This document shows, in pieces, positions 24,911 to 33,316 of a stretch of DNA of 60,865 nucleotides (position 1 is the first letter of the stretch; the number at the start of each line of letters is the position of its first letter). The translations under genes and the position numbers were made by a program. The stretch spans positions 1-60,865 of the forward strand of contig NZ_BOOZ01000010.1 of the NCBI RefSeq assembly GCF_016863495.1, in the 5' to 3' direction. Source of the DNA: Micromonospora andamanensis (GTDB taxonomy: Bacteria > Actinomycetota > Actinomycetes > Mycobacteriales > Micromonosporaceae). The notes under the pieces were generated by a model. That model did no database searches and had not been told where the DNA came from. It saw only the letters and a program-made list of their open reading frames with translations.

Positions 24911-24928
24911 ACTAAACGCTCGATCAGT
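24911..24928. promoter_or_regulatory. Imperfect palindrome, candidate TetR-type operator
   Basis: ACTAAACG-CT-CGATCAGT pairs at six of eight positions and has the ACT-N5-CG spacing common in TetR-family operators of acyl-CoA-related genes. It lies 38 bp upstream of the acyl-CoA dehydrogenase start. No regulator gene is adjacent, so the binder is unknown. Confidence 0.35.
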
Positions 24929-25079
24929 ATCGGTCGCGCGGGCCTCGGCGGCCAAGGTGACCAGTCCACACAACCGCTGTGAAAAGGTTCACCGCTGCGG
25001 GTAGCGTCCCGCAATGAGGGCCTTCCCACCAGGGCGGACGCCCTGCGGGGGACCGTGAGGCGGTACGGAGGAGGAGAAC

Positions 25080-25556
25080 GTGGGCCAACCACCGGAGCCG
25101 GACCAGCCGCCGTCGCCCTACGAGCCGCCGCCGGGCGGGCAGCAGCCACAGTACGGCCAGCCGTACGGACAGCAGGGCGAACAGCCGGCGTACGGGCAGC
25201 CGTCGTACGAGCATCCGGGTCAACCGCCCCACGGCCAGCAGTGGGGCCAGCAACCGCCGTACGCCCCGCAGGTGCCCTACGGACAGTACGGACCGCCAGC
25301 CGGCCAGAGCGGCGGCGGCGGCGGCACGAACGTGCTCGCCATCCTGTCGCTGGTCTTCGCCTTCGTCTTCGCTCCCGCCGGCATCGCCCTGGGCCACCTG
25401 GCCAAGCGGCAGCTGCGCACCAGCGGCGAGGACGGTGACCAGCTCGCCACCTGGGGCCTGATCCTCAGTTACGTCTTCACTGGCCTGTTCCTGCTGGCCT
25501 GCTGCGGCTGGCTGGCACTGGCGATCTGGGCCGGCTCCGACGGCACCAGCACCTAG
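25080..25556 (+). CDS. Pro/Gln-rich DUF4190 membrane protein (copy 1)
   Basis: Predicted 158-aa protein. Residues 1-80 are Pro/Gln/Tyr-rich repeats (YGQP, GQQ) and disordered; then two TM helices with the DUF4190 loop FAPAGIALGHLAKRQLRTSGEDGDQLATWGLILSY, and the C terminus. A strong AGGAGGAGAAC precedes GTG. DUF4190 proteins in actinobacteria resemble membrane-associated Ser/Thr-kinase or cell-envelope accessory proteins of unknown role. A paralogue lies 1 kb downstream. Confidence 0.85.
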   Translation: MGQPPEPDQPPSPYEPPPGGQQPQYGQPYGQQGEQPAYGQPSYEHPGQPPHGQQWGQQPPYAPQVPYGQYGPPAGQSGGGGGTNVLAILSLVFAFVFAPAGIALGHLAKRQLRTSGEDGDQLATWGLILSYVFTGLFLLACCGWLALAIWAGSDGTST

Positions 25557-25586
25557 AGCCGGGACCGAGGGTCCCGGAGGCCGCAC

Positions 25587-26342
25587 TCAGCGGAACTGGG
25601 CCTCCCGGACGCTGTTGCCGCCGTCGACCACGAGCATCTGCCCGGTGATGTACGACGCGGCCGGCGAGCAGAGGAAGGTGATCGCCGCGGCGACCTCGTC
25701 CGGCGTGCCGGGACGCCCGACCGGCGTACCAAGGCCCTGTTTGATCTCCGCCATTGTCGACGCCGCGGTGTAGATGGTGCCCGGGGCCACCGCGTTGACA
25801 GTCACCCCGTCGGCGATCATCTCCATGGCCAGCGCCCTGGTCAGGCCCACCACGCCAGCCTTGGCCGCCGCGTACGCCGCCTCGGTGGGCAGCGCGTTGA
25901 CCGGCCCCGCGGTGGCGGAAAGGTTGACGATCCGTCCCCAACCCCGCTCGGCCATGCCGCCGATGAAGGCCCGGCTGCACAGGAACGCGGTGGTCAGGTT
26001 CCTGTCGATCTCGCCACGCCACTCGTCGTAGCTGAGCTGTGCGACCGGGCGCAGCACCTCCGGGCTGGCCCGACTGGCCAGTCCGGCGTTGTTGACAAGC
26101 ACCTCGACATCGCCGAGCTGCTCGGTGACGGCATCGGCCAGCGCGCCCACCTCCGACTCGTCGGTGAGGTCGGCGACGAAACCTGTCACCCCGAGTTCAC
26201 CGGCCCGCTCGTGGATGCGCCGCGTCGTCGACACGATCGCCACCCGGGCGCCGAGGTCGGACAGCCGGCGGGCGGTGGCGTACCCGATGCCGTCCGGGCT
26301 GCCCGCCCCCGTCACCAGCGCCACCTTGCCGTCCAACCGCAT
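25587..26342 (-). CDS. Short-chain dehydrogenase/reductase
   Basis: Predicted 251-aa classical [21 protein letters not shown] (nucleotide loop), NNAG, the catalytic Ser of NLSATAG, and YAAAKAG with the active-site Tyr and Lys. Substrate is unknown. ATG at 26342 is chosen because the conserved [12 protein letters not shown] start follows it; GGAG lies 9 nt upstream. GTGs upstream in the same frame would add a disordered tail. It lies head-on against DUF4190 copy 1 and behind copy 2. Confidence 0.92.
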   Translation of the reverse strand: MRLDGKVALVTGAGSPDGIGYATARRLSDLGARVAIVSTTRRIHERAGELGVTGFVADLTDESEVGALADAVTEQLGDVEVLVNNAGLASRASPEVLRPVAQLSYDEWRGEIDRNLTTAFLCSRAFIGGMAERGWGRIVNLSATAGPVNALPTEAAYAAAKAGVVGLTRALAMEMIADGVTVNAVAPGTIYTAASTMAEIKQGLGTPVGRPGTPDEVAAAITFLCSPAASYITGQMLVVDGGNSVREAQFR

Positions 26343-26613
26343 CGTCACCGGCTCCGGCAGTGGCGCCGGTGCGTCCTGGTCACCGGGCTCAGGTGTCACA
26401 GCCGAGCGTGGGCGGCGGCCCATGCCCGGCCGGCTGACGTCCCGTCTCGGTCTGTTGCCGGAACGGTCCGCCGCGCGCGCGTCAATCCCCATGCCGAGAT
26501 CCTGCCCTTACCGCCGCTGTCGGGCAACGCGCGCCCGATGCCGGGCGCGTCGCGGGGTACGCGGCGGTGACTACCCTGACTGCGCCACAACATCGCGACG
26601 GAAGAGAAGCCCG

Positions 26614-27174
26614 ATGACGCAACCCCCGCAGGCGGGCGGCTGGCCCGAGCCCGCATCGACAGGCCAGCCGTCCGGCCCGCCCGCTGATCCGACCCTGCCG
26701 GTCCACCCCCAGCCACCGATTCCACCGCAGCCGTCCGGCTACGACCCGTACCAGCCGGTTGCCGACTCGTACGCCGGCATGAAGTCGGACCCGGCCGCCG
26801 CGCCCTACCCGCCCGCCGGCTACCCGCCCGCTGGCTACCCGCCGGCCCAGCCGCCCGGTTACCCGCAGGCTCCGCCCGGCTACGGGTATCCCCCGCCCGG
26901 GTACGGCTATCCGCAACAGAAGACGAACTCGATGGCGATCGTCGCCCTGGTCCTCTCCCTGATCGGGGTGGGATCCTGCATCACCGCCCCGATCGGCGCC
27001 ATCATGGGACACGTGGCGATGCGCCAGATCCGGGAGACCGGCGAGAGCGGCGAGGGGATGGCCAAGGCCGCCATCATCGTCGGCTGGATTCTCACCGGCC
27101 TGCTCGCGCTGGTGATCATCGGTTACGCCGTCGCGATCGCCTTCGCCATCGCGAACTCGTCCTCCACCACCTGA
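26614..27174 (+). CDS. Pro/Tyr-rich DUF4190 membrane protein (copy 2)
   Basis: Predicted 186-aa protein: about 105 residues of Pro/Gly/Tyr repeats (AGYPPAGYPPA, YGYPPPGYGYP), then two TM helices with the DUF4190 loop ITAPIGAIMGHVAMRQIRETGESGEGMAKAAIIVGW. It is a paralogue of the 25080-25556 gene, differing mainly in the repeat tract. GAAGAG precedes ATG. Ends in a strong terminator shared with the convergent lyase gene. Confidence 0.85.
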   Translation: MTQPPQAGGWPEPASTGQPSGPPADPTLPVHPQPPIPPQPSGYDPYQPVADSYAGMKSDPAAAPYPPAGYPPAGYPPAQPPGYPQAPPGYGYPPPGYGYPQQKTNSMAIVALVLSLIGVGSCITAPIGAIMGHVAMRQIRETGESGEGMAKAAIIVGWILTGLLALVIIGYAVAIAFAIANSSSTT

Positions 27175-27180
27175 CCTGTG

Positions 27181-27212
27181 CCGCCCGCCCCGACCTCGGT
27201 CGGGGCGGGCGG
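27181..27212. terminator. Bidirectional terminator, DUF4190 copy 2 / lyase
   Basis: A 15-bp perfect GC stem (CCGCCCGCCCCGACC and complement) with a 2-nt centre stands between the two convergent stops at 27174 and 27229. It should stop transcription from both sides. Confidence 0.8.
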
Positions 27213-27228
27213 GTGACGAGTGGTACGG

Positions 27229-28185
27229 CTACTCGGCCGGCGGGGTGAACGTCGAGGTACGCGTCATGCCGGCCGCCCGGCCCTTGGCGGCGATCACGAG
27301 AGCCATCTTGCGGGACGCCTCGTCGATCATCTCGTCGCCGAGCATGACCGCGCCCAGTCGGCCACCCGCCTCCGAGGTGTAGTGCTGGTACGCGTCGAGG
27401 ATCAACTCGGCGTGGTCGTAGTCGGCCTGGGCCGGCGAATAGACCTCGTTCGCGGCGTCGATCTGCCCGGGATGCAGAACCCACTTCCCGTCGAAGCCGA
27501 GCGCCGCCGACCGCTTCGCCACCTCGCGGAACGCGTCGGTGTCCCGGATCTGCAGGAACGGGCCGTCGATGGCCTGCTTGTCGTGCATCCGGGCGGCCAT
27601 CAGGATCCGCATCAGGATGTAGTGGTACGGGTCGCCCGGGTAGTCGGGGATGAGCGCGCCGACCACAAGTGACTTCATGTTGATCGACGCCATGAAGTCG
27701 GCCGGGCCGAAGATGATCGTCTCGACGCGGGGCGACGCGGCGGCGATGGCGTCGACGTTCACCAGGCCGGCGGCGTTCTCGATCTGCGCCTCGATGCCGA
27801 TCCGGCCCACCTCCAGGCCGAGGGTCTTCTCCAACTGGGTGAGGGTGATGTCCAGCCACTGCACCTGCGCGGCGTTCTGGACCTTCGGCAGCATCACGCA
27901 GTCGAGGTTGGCCCCCGCGCCCTCCACCACGTCGATGACGTCCCGGTAGGTCCACGGGGTGGTGAGATCGTTGACCCGGACCACCCGGGTCTTGCCGGCC
28001 CAGTCGCCCTCGTTGAGCGCGGCCACGATGTTCTTGCGGGCGTCCGGCTTGGCCAGCGGGGCGACCGCGTCCTCCAGGTCGAGGAAGACCTGGTCGGCCG
28101 GGAGTCCCTGGGCCTTGCCGAGCATCTTGACGCTCGATCCAGGTACGGCCAGGCAGGACCGGCGGGAACGCCCAACAACGGCCAT
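27229..28185 (-). CDS. CoA-ester lyase (MclA-like, HpcH/HpaI family)
   Basis: Predicted 318-aa beta-methylmalyl-CoA/malyl-CoA lyase-type protein. QVFLDLEDAVAPLAKPDARK, TIIFGPADFMASINMKSLVV and KWVLHPGQIDAANEVYSP are the conserved blocks with the Mg-binding Glu/Asp. The sequence is very like the Streptomyces MclA of the ethylmalonyl-CoA pathway, which cleaves beta-methylmalyl-CoA to glyoxylate and propionyl-CoA. MaoC and acyl-CoA dehydrogenase genes of the same pathway lie within 11 kb. ATG at 28185 follows GAAGGAGC. Confidence 0.88.
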   Translation of the reverse strand: MAVVGRSRRSCLAVPGSSVKMLGKAQGLPADQVFLDLEDAVAPLAKPDARKNIVAALNEGDWAGKTRVVRVNDLTTPWTYRDVIDVVEGAGANLDCVMLPKVQNAAQVQWLDITLTQLEKTLGLEVGRIGIEAQIENAAGLVNVDAIAAASPRVETIIFGPADFMASINMKSLVVGALIPDYPGDPYHYILMRILMAARMHDKQAIDGPFLQIRDTDAFREVAKRSAALGFDGKWVLHPGQIDAANEVYSPAQADYDHAELILDAYQHYTSEAGGRLGAVMLGDEMIDEASRKMALVIAAKGRAAGMTRTSTFTPPAE

Positions 28186-28276
28186 CGACGGCGCTCCTTC
28201 CGGGGTACGGCCGGGGGCCGCCACCCCTGACTTAACGATCCCAAAGGTGCTTGTGACGCCACGGTAACCTCGTCCC

Positions 28277-29122
28277 GTGACCGCGGTGAATGGACCTGTG
28301 GAAGATGTCACTGACCGTCGACTGGTCGTGATCACCGGCGCCAGTTCCGGCATCGGGTTGGCCGCTGCCACGAACCTGGCCTGCCGGGGCGACCAGGTCG
28401 TCCTGGTCGGCCGGGATCCGGCCCGACTGCGCGCCGCAGCCGCCGAGGTACGCGAGGCCTCCGGGGAGCGGCCCGAGGTGTTCCGCGCCGACTTCGCCGT
28501 CCTCGACGACGTCCGGCAGATGGCCGGACGTCTGCGTGCCGCGTACGACCGGATCGACGTGTTGGCCAGCAACGCCGGTGCGATAGTGCTCCAGCCGGTC
28601 ACCACCGTCGACGGGTTCGAGCTGTCCATCCAGGCCAACCACCTGGCACCGTTCCTGCTGGCCAACCTGCTGGCCGACCGGGTGCGTCGGATGGTGGTGA
28701 CCGCCTCCGGCGCGCACCGCAGCGGCCGACTCGATCCGGACGATCTCAACGCGCCGCTGCGCCGTTACCGGCCGCTGTCCGCGTACGGCACCAGCAAGCA
28801 GGCGAACATCCTCTTCACCGCCGAGGCGGCCCGACGGTGGCCGCAGGTCGAGTCGTACTGCTTCCATCCCGGGGTGGTGCGGACCCGCTTCGGCAACGAC
28901 AGCCGGTTGGTCGCCCTCGGCATGCGTCTGCTGCCCTTCCGCAGCCCGGTCAAGGGGGCGCAGACGCTCGTGTGGCTCGCCAACCAGGACCGGTCCCGGT
29001 TGCGCGCCGGCGGCTACTACTTCGACTGCCGGCCCCGCCGACCGTGGCCGAAGGCAGCCGATCCGCGACTCGCGGAACGACTCTGGGCGGCGAGCGCCGC
29101 CGCTGTCGGCGTACCGGGCTGA
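28277..29122 (+). CDS. SDR-family oxidoreductase (retinol-DH-like)
   Basis: Predicted 281-aa SDR of the large retinol-dehydrogenase-like group. VVITGASSGIGLAAAT, the NAGA motif, catalytic TASGAHRSG and YGTSKQAN are intact. It probably reduces or oxidises a bulky lipid-like substrate; identity unknown. GTG at 28277 is six nucleotides after TAACCT (28265-28270), a leaderless layout, and diverges from the lyase gene. Confidence 0.9.
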   Translation: MTAVNGPVEDVTDRRLVVITGASSGIGLAAATNLACRGDQVVLVGRDPARLRAAAAEVREASGERPEVFRADFAVLDDVRQMAGRLRAAYDRIDVLASNAGAIVLQPVTTVDGFELSIQANHLAPFLLANLLADRVRRMVVTASGAHRSGRLDPDDLNAPLRRYRPLSAYGTSKQANILFTAEAARRWPQVESYCFHPGVVRTRFGNDSRLVALGMRLLPFRSPVKGAQTLVWLANQDRSRLRAGGYYFDCRPRRPWPKAADPRLAERLWAASAAAVGVPG

Positions 29123-29183
29123 CCGTCCGTCGGGTGGGACAACCGGGTCGCCGTGGTCGGGAAACATTGCGATACTCCGCGCC

Positions 29184-29903
29184 ATGACCGTCACGGAAGG
29201 CACCAGCCTGCGGGTGCTCGGCAAGGACGAGGACCTGGCCGCCCGGTTGGACGCCGAGCTGACCGCTTTCAACAACCAGGCCACCGGCGTCGCCGACGAG
29301 GCGGAACTGGCTGTCCGGGTCACCGACGCGGACGGTGAGCTGGTGGCCGGGTTGACCGGGTGGAGCTGGGGCACCTGCGCCGGGATCAACATGGTCTGGG
29401 TACGCGCGGACCGTCGCGGCGAAGGCTGGGGCGGCCGGTTGCTGGCGGCGGCCGAGCAGGAGGCCCGCCAGCGCGGCTGCACCGAGATCTCGGTCGCCTC
29501 GTTCTCGTTCCAGGCCCCGGGCTTCTACCGCCGGCACGGCTACCTCGACACCGGCCGGCGGGAGGGCATCCCGGGCGGTCACGTCGACCACCACTTCTGG
29601 AAGTCGCTGGTCACCGACCCGGCCGCCGCGGTGCGCCTGGTCGCGCTCGTGGAGTTGCCCGACGACGCGGTCGAGGCCGGGCAACGGTACGAGGACACGG
29701 TGCTCGCCCTGCTGCCACGCCACGGCGGCCGGCTGGAACGGCGGCTGCGTACCGGGGACGGGTGTGCCGAGGTGCACGTCATCAGGTTCGACACCCGGGC
29801 CGGTTACGAGGCGTTCCTGGCCGACCCGGAGCGGGTGGCGCTACGCGCGGGGCTCGGCGACGCCGCCCCGCAGACCCGGGTGCTCGAGGTGCACGAGGTC
29901 TGA
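29184..29903 (+). CDS. GNAT acetyltransferase fused to a ferredoxin-like barrel domain
   Basis: Predicted 239-aa protein. The first 145 residues are a GNAT domain (INMVWVRADRRGEGWGGRLLAAAEQEAR, then FSFQAPGFYRRHGY). The last 90 residues (VRLVALVELPDDAVEAGQRYEDTVLAL...VIRFDTRAGYEAFLADPER) look like a DUF1330/ABM-type ferredoxin-like dimer domain. The fusion is uncommon to me. GATACT (29171-29176) 7 nt before ATG suggests a leaderless message. Confidence 0.83.
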   Translation: MTVTEGTSLRVLGKDEDLAARLDAELTAFNNQATGVADEAELAVRVTDADGELVAGLTGWSWGTCAGINMVWVRADRRGEGWGGRLLAAAEQEARQRGCTEISVASFSFQAPGFYRRHGYLDTGRREGIPGGHVDHHFWKSLVTDPAAAVRLVALVELPDDAVEAGQRYEDTVLALLPRHGGRLERRLRTGDGCAEVHVIRFDTRAGYEAFLADPERVALRAGLGDAAPQTRVLEVHEV

Positions 29904-29920
29904 CCGGCGAGGGGCCGGTG

Positions 29921-30883
29921 TCAGTCGCGGACCGGTGCCGCGTCCGCCGGCACCGCCGTGCTGACCCGTGCCGTACGCCGGGCCGTGCGGGCGCTGGAGA
30001 GCACCACCACCGCGACGCCGACAAGCAGCAACGACAGGCCGGGCAGGGTCACCAGGTCGGGCAGCTGGCCCAGCCACGCCCAGCCGATGAGCGCCGCACC
30101 GGGTGCCTCCAGCAGGATCAGCACGCTGACCGTGGTGGCGGAGACCCGCCGCAGGGCGTAGCTGAACATCGAGTGGCCGAGCAACTGCGCGCCGCCGACC
30201 AGGGCGAGCACGGCCAGCCAGGTACCGGTGTCGAAGCCGCTCAGCGGCACCCCGCCGACCAGGCAGATCACCAGCAGGATCAGCCCGCACACGCCGTAGC
30301 AGATGGTGGTGTAGGTGGCGTTGCTGACGGTGACCCGGGCGCGCTCCCCCAACGCGGTGTACACAGCCGCGAACAGACCACCGGCAAGTGCCAGCAGGTC
30401 CCCGGTGAAGGCCTGACCGGAGACCGTGAAGTCGGCTCCGGTCGCCAGCACCGCCCCGGCCACCGCCACCCCGATGCCCGCCCAGACACCCGCCGGCAGT
30501 CGGCGGCCCTGGGCCCGGGCGATCAGCCCCTGCCAGACCGGCTGGGTGGCCACCAGCGCGGTTGCGGCGGCCACCGAGGTGAGCTTGGCGCTCGGCATCC
30601 AGGTGGCGAAGTGCGCCGCCAGCGCCACCCCGGACAGGACGCAGTACATGCCCTCGCGGCGACCGACGCCTGTGGTCAGGGCACGGAACTCGGACCGCCG
30701 GCGGACCAGCGCGAACGGACTCAGCACGGCGACCGCCAGCACGTTGCGCCAGAACGCGACAGCCAGGGCGGGCGCGGCGGCGAAGGCGATGAGCGGCGCG
30801 GATGACGAGACGGCGAGGACGGCCACGGCCAGGGCCGCGCCGGTCATCAGGTCAAGCGGCGGACGATGGGGTTCGGGGACCAC
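29921..30883 (-). CDS. EamA/DMT-family transporter
   Basis: Predicted 320-aa membrane protein with about ten TM helices in two EamA repeats (LAVAFWRNVLAVAVLSPFAL; the second ending VSVLILLEAPGAALIGWAWLGQ). Members export amino acids or small metabolites; substrate unknown. I chose GTG at 30883, about 7 nt after an AAGATT -10-like hexamer; TTG at 30892 is an alternative. It converges with the GNAT gene, 17 bp apart. Confidence 0.87.
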   Translation of the reverse strand: MVPEPHRPPLDLMTGAALAVAVLAVSSSAPLIAFAAAPALAVAFWRNVLAVAVLSPFALVRRRSEFRALTTGVGRREGMYCVLSGVALAAHFATWMPSAKLTSVAAATALVATQPVWQGLIARAQGRRLPAGVWAGIGVAVAGAVLATGADFTVSGQAFTGDLLALAGGLFAAVYTALGERARVTVSNATYTTICYGVCGLILLVICLVGGVPLSGFDTGTWLAVLALVGGAQLLGHSMFSYALRRVSATTVSVLILLEAPGAALIGWAWLGQLPDLVTLPGLSLLLVGVAVVVLSSARTARRTARVSTAVPADAAPVRD

Positions 30884-30990
30884 GAGATGCAATCTTCACA
30901 TGTCCTGCGGTGACCACATTCCGTCAACGGTCGGTTACGATCATGCGCGTCCCCGTCGGGGCTCCTCTCATCCGCCCGGAGTCAGTACCC

Positions 30991-31698
30991 ATGACCAGGT
31001 TCCGAGCGGTGCTGTTCGACTTCTTCGGCACGTTGACCCGTCCGGTCCAGCGTGGCAAAGGTCACCTCAGCACCGCCGAGCTGCTCGGCTGTCCGCCGGA
31101 CACCTTCCTGGAGGTGCTCGACCGCAGCTTCTACGAACGCGCCAGCGGACGGTTCGGCAGCGTCGAGGCGACCCTGCGCTGGGTGTGCGAGCAGGCCGGC
31201 GTACACCCTCCGGCGGAGGCGTTACGGGCTGCCGCCGCCGCTCGGCACCGGGCGGTACGCGCGGACACCCGGCTGCGGGACGAGGCCTTGCCGACCCTGC
31301 GGGCGTTACGGCGACAGGGCGTACGGACCGGCGTGATAAGTGACTGCACCCACGAGTTGCCGGCGTTCCTGCCGGAACTGGCGATCGCTCCGCTGCTCGA
31401 CGTCCGGGTGTTCTCCGTCCAGGTCGGGCGATGCAAGCCGGACGCCACCCTCTATCTGGCCGCCTGCGCGCGGCTGGGTCTGCCGCCACGAGACTGCCTC
31501 TACGTGGGCGACGGCGGTAGCCAGGAGCTGACCGGCGCGCAGCGTGCCGGCCTGAGCGCCGCTCGGCTGGCCTCGCCCGACCTGGCCGATCACCTGGTGT
31601 TCAACCTCGACGTCGACTGGGCCGGGCGGACGCTGAGGTCCCTCACCGAGGTGGTCGACCTGGTCGAGGCGGTCGCCCCGGTCGGCACCCCGTCGTAA
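30991..31698 (+). CDS. HAD-superfamily hydrolase
   Basis: Predicted 235-aa HAD phosphatase. VLFDFFGTLTRP carries the catalytic Asp but has FFGT where DGT is usual, so the second Asp acid is replaced by Phe; this is seen in some dehalogenase-type and HAD subgroups. SDCTHELPAFLPELA (motif II), GRCKPDATLYLAAC (motif III) and CLYVGDGGSQE (motif IV) are complete. Substrate unknown. ATG at 30991 follows GGAG. Confidence 0.9.
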   Translation: MTRFRAVLFDFFGTLTRPVQRGKGHLSTAELLGCPPDTFLEVLDRSFYERASGRFGSVEATLRWVCEQAGVHPPAEALRAAAAARHRAVRADTRLRDEALPTLRALRRQGVRTGVISDCTHELPAFLPELAIAPLLDVRVFSVQVGRCKPDATLYLAACARLGLPPRDCLYVGDGGSQELTGAQRAGLSAARLASPDLADHLVFNLDVDWAGRTLRSLTEVVDLVEAVAPVGTPS

Positions 31699-31791
31699 CC
31701 GGGCGGCGTCGGACGCCCGCGCCACAGATGGGCCTCGCGCGTCGCCGATCAGGCCCGCCGTCGACGGTCCACCCGGCCCCGGTGGGACGGG

Positions 31792-32298
31792 TCAGCGGCG
31801 TCGGACGCGGTGCAACCGGAACGGCCGGCGGGTGACCCGCACGGCCGGCGTCGGCCGGGGCGGTTCGGCAAGCGAGCCGGCCGGCAGTTCGGCTCCGTGC
31901 GCGGGCTGGCCGGCCGGGGCGAGCCGCATCAGGGCACATCCGTCGGCGGCCCAGCGGGCGACGAGTTCAGCGGTCGGCCCGGGCGCGTTCAACCGTTTGG
32001 CGCCCACCAACGGGGCGAGGGTGTCCCACTGCTCGGTGCCGGGTGCCACCCGGCTGACCCGCGCCGGCCAGGTGACGATCCGGCCTCCGTGGTCGCCGCG
32101 CAGCGTCACCTGGGCCTGGTCGGCTTCGGCCAACCCCGGGGCGGCCTGCTCGCCGGGGCCGACGACCACGAAGAGCGCCGCCTCCAGGGGTACGCACCAC
32201 AGGGCCAGCGGCGGACCGTCGGCCACCGCGACCCAGGCCACCGAGGCCTTCTTCATCGCCTCGTCGACCAGGGGGTGGTTCTCGTGCTCGTCGGTCAC
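31792..32298 (-). CDS. Hypothetical protein, split-barrel-like
   Basis: Predicted 168-aa protein. The core (SVAWVAVADGPPLALWCVPLEAALFVVVG, then QVTLRGDHGGRIVTWPARVSRV) alternates hydrophobic strands as in flavin/F420-binding split barrels, and the C-terminal 40 residues are Pro/Arg-rich. I do not recognise the family, and the split-barrel idea is weak inference. It lies 40 bp after the PhzF stop on the same strand, so may be co-transcribed. Confidence 0.6.
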   Translation of the reverse strand: MTDEHENHPLVDEAMKKASVAWVAVADGPPLALWCVPLEAALFVVVGPGEQAAPGLAEADQAQVTLRGDHGGRIVTWPARVSRVAPGTEQWDTLAPLVGAKRLNAPGPTAELVARWAADGCALMRLAPAGQPAHGAELPAGSLAEPPRPTPAVRVTRRPFRLHRVRRR

Positions 32299-32338
32299 CG
32301 CGGCATCCTCTCGTATCCGGGCCGGTCCGCGTCGGTTG

Positions 32339-33208
32339 TCAGCCGACGAACGGCGGGACGAGGATCTCCCCGCGCGCCACAGGCATCACCTGACCGGCGA
32401 CGCTCGTGCCCACCGCCACGCCACCGGCTGCGGTCACGGTGCAGGCCAGCGAGGACGGGCGGCCCATCTCGACGCCCTGCCGGACGGTGTACGACGATCG
32501 TCCCTCGCCGGGCAACAGGCCGCTGGCGACCAGCCACACCCCGAGGCCGAGCGCGGCCGACCCGGTCGCCGGGTCCTCGGGTACGCCGAGACCGGGGACG
32601 AAGACCCGGGCCTGCGCGGTTTGGCTGACGGCGTCCCAGGAGAAGACGCTGACATGCTCAATGCCGTACCGCCCGGCCGTCACCGGGTTCACCTGGGCCC
32701 GGGCCAGGGCGTCGGGGCGTACCGGCAGGAACGGAAACTCCAGGCCGCAGCCGGCGACCCGCGGTGCCGGACCGAGATGGTCCTCAGCGGCGAGCCCGAC
32801 CATCTCCAGCAGCGGCTCCGGTTCCAGTTCGGGTCCGAGGGTGGGACTGCCACCGGTGAGGGTCGCGGCACCGGCACTGACCTCGATCGGCAGCACCCCG
32901 GCACCGCACTCCTGGGTGACCTGCCCCACCGGGAACACGCCCCGGCGGGCGGCGGTGACCGCTGCGCCGACGCTGGGGTGACCGGCGAACGGCAACTCGT
33001 CGACAGGCGTGAAGATCCGGGCCCGGTAGGTGGCCCCGGCCTGGGTCGCGGGCAGCACGAAGACCGTCTCCGAGAGGTTGAACTCCCGCGCCAGAGCCTG
33101 CATCTGGTCGGTCGCCAGCCGTTCGGCGCCGAAGACCACAGCGAGTGGGTTCCCGGCGTACGGACGGTCGGTGAAGACGTCCACGATCTCGTAAGCCAAG
33201 GTCGACAT
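32339..33208 (-). CDS. PhzF-family isomerase-like protein
   Basis: Predicted 289-aa PhzF/DapF-fold protein: EIVDVFTDRPYAGNPLAVVF, LPFAGHPSVGAA and VPEDPATGSAALGLGVWL are the family motifs. PhzF itself isomerises DHHA in phenazine synthesis; the catalytic Glu in FNLSETVFV is present, but most PhzF homologues act on unknown substrates. ATG at 33208 is preceded by TAGTGT (33217-33222) 8 nt upstream. Confidence 0.9.
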   Translation of the reverse strand: MSTLAYEIVDVFTDRPYAGNPLAVVFGAERLATDQMQALAREFNLSETVFVLPATQAGATYRARIFTPVDELPFAGHPSVGAAVTAARRGVFPVGQVTQECGAGVLPIEVSAGAATLTGGSPTLGPELEPEPLLEMVGLAAEDHLGPAPRVAGCGLEFPFLPVRPDALARAQVNPVTAGRYGIEHVSVFSWDAVSQTAQARVFVPGLGVPEDPATGSAALGLGVWLVASGLLPGEGRSSYTVRQGVEMGRPSSLACTVTAAGGVAVGTSVAGQVMPVARGEILVPPFVG

Positions 33209-33316
33209 GTTGATAGACACTAGGCCCTCGGGGCGTTTGTCGGGGTCACTGCCCGGCCGTGCCGGTCCTGAACCATGGTGGGCCGGGGCGTCGACATACC
33301 CCCTAGGCTGGTGCCC

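Noticed and set aside
25080..27174. CRISPR-like or transposon repeats in the Pro/Gln tracts
   Set aside because: The repeats are short, in frame and encode low-complexity peptide; no spacers or leader.
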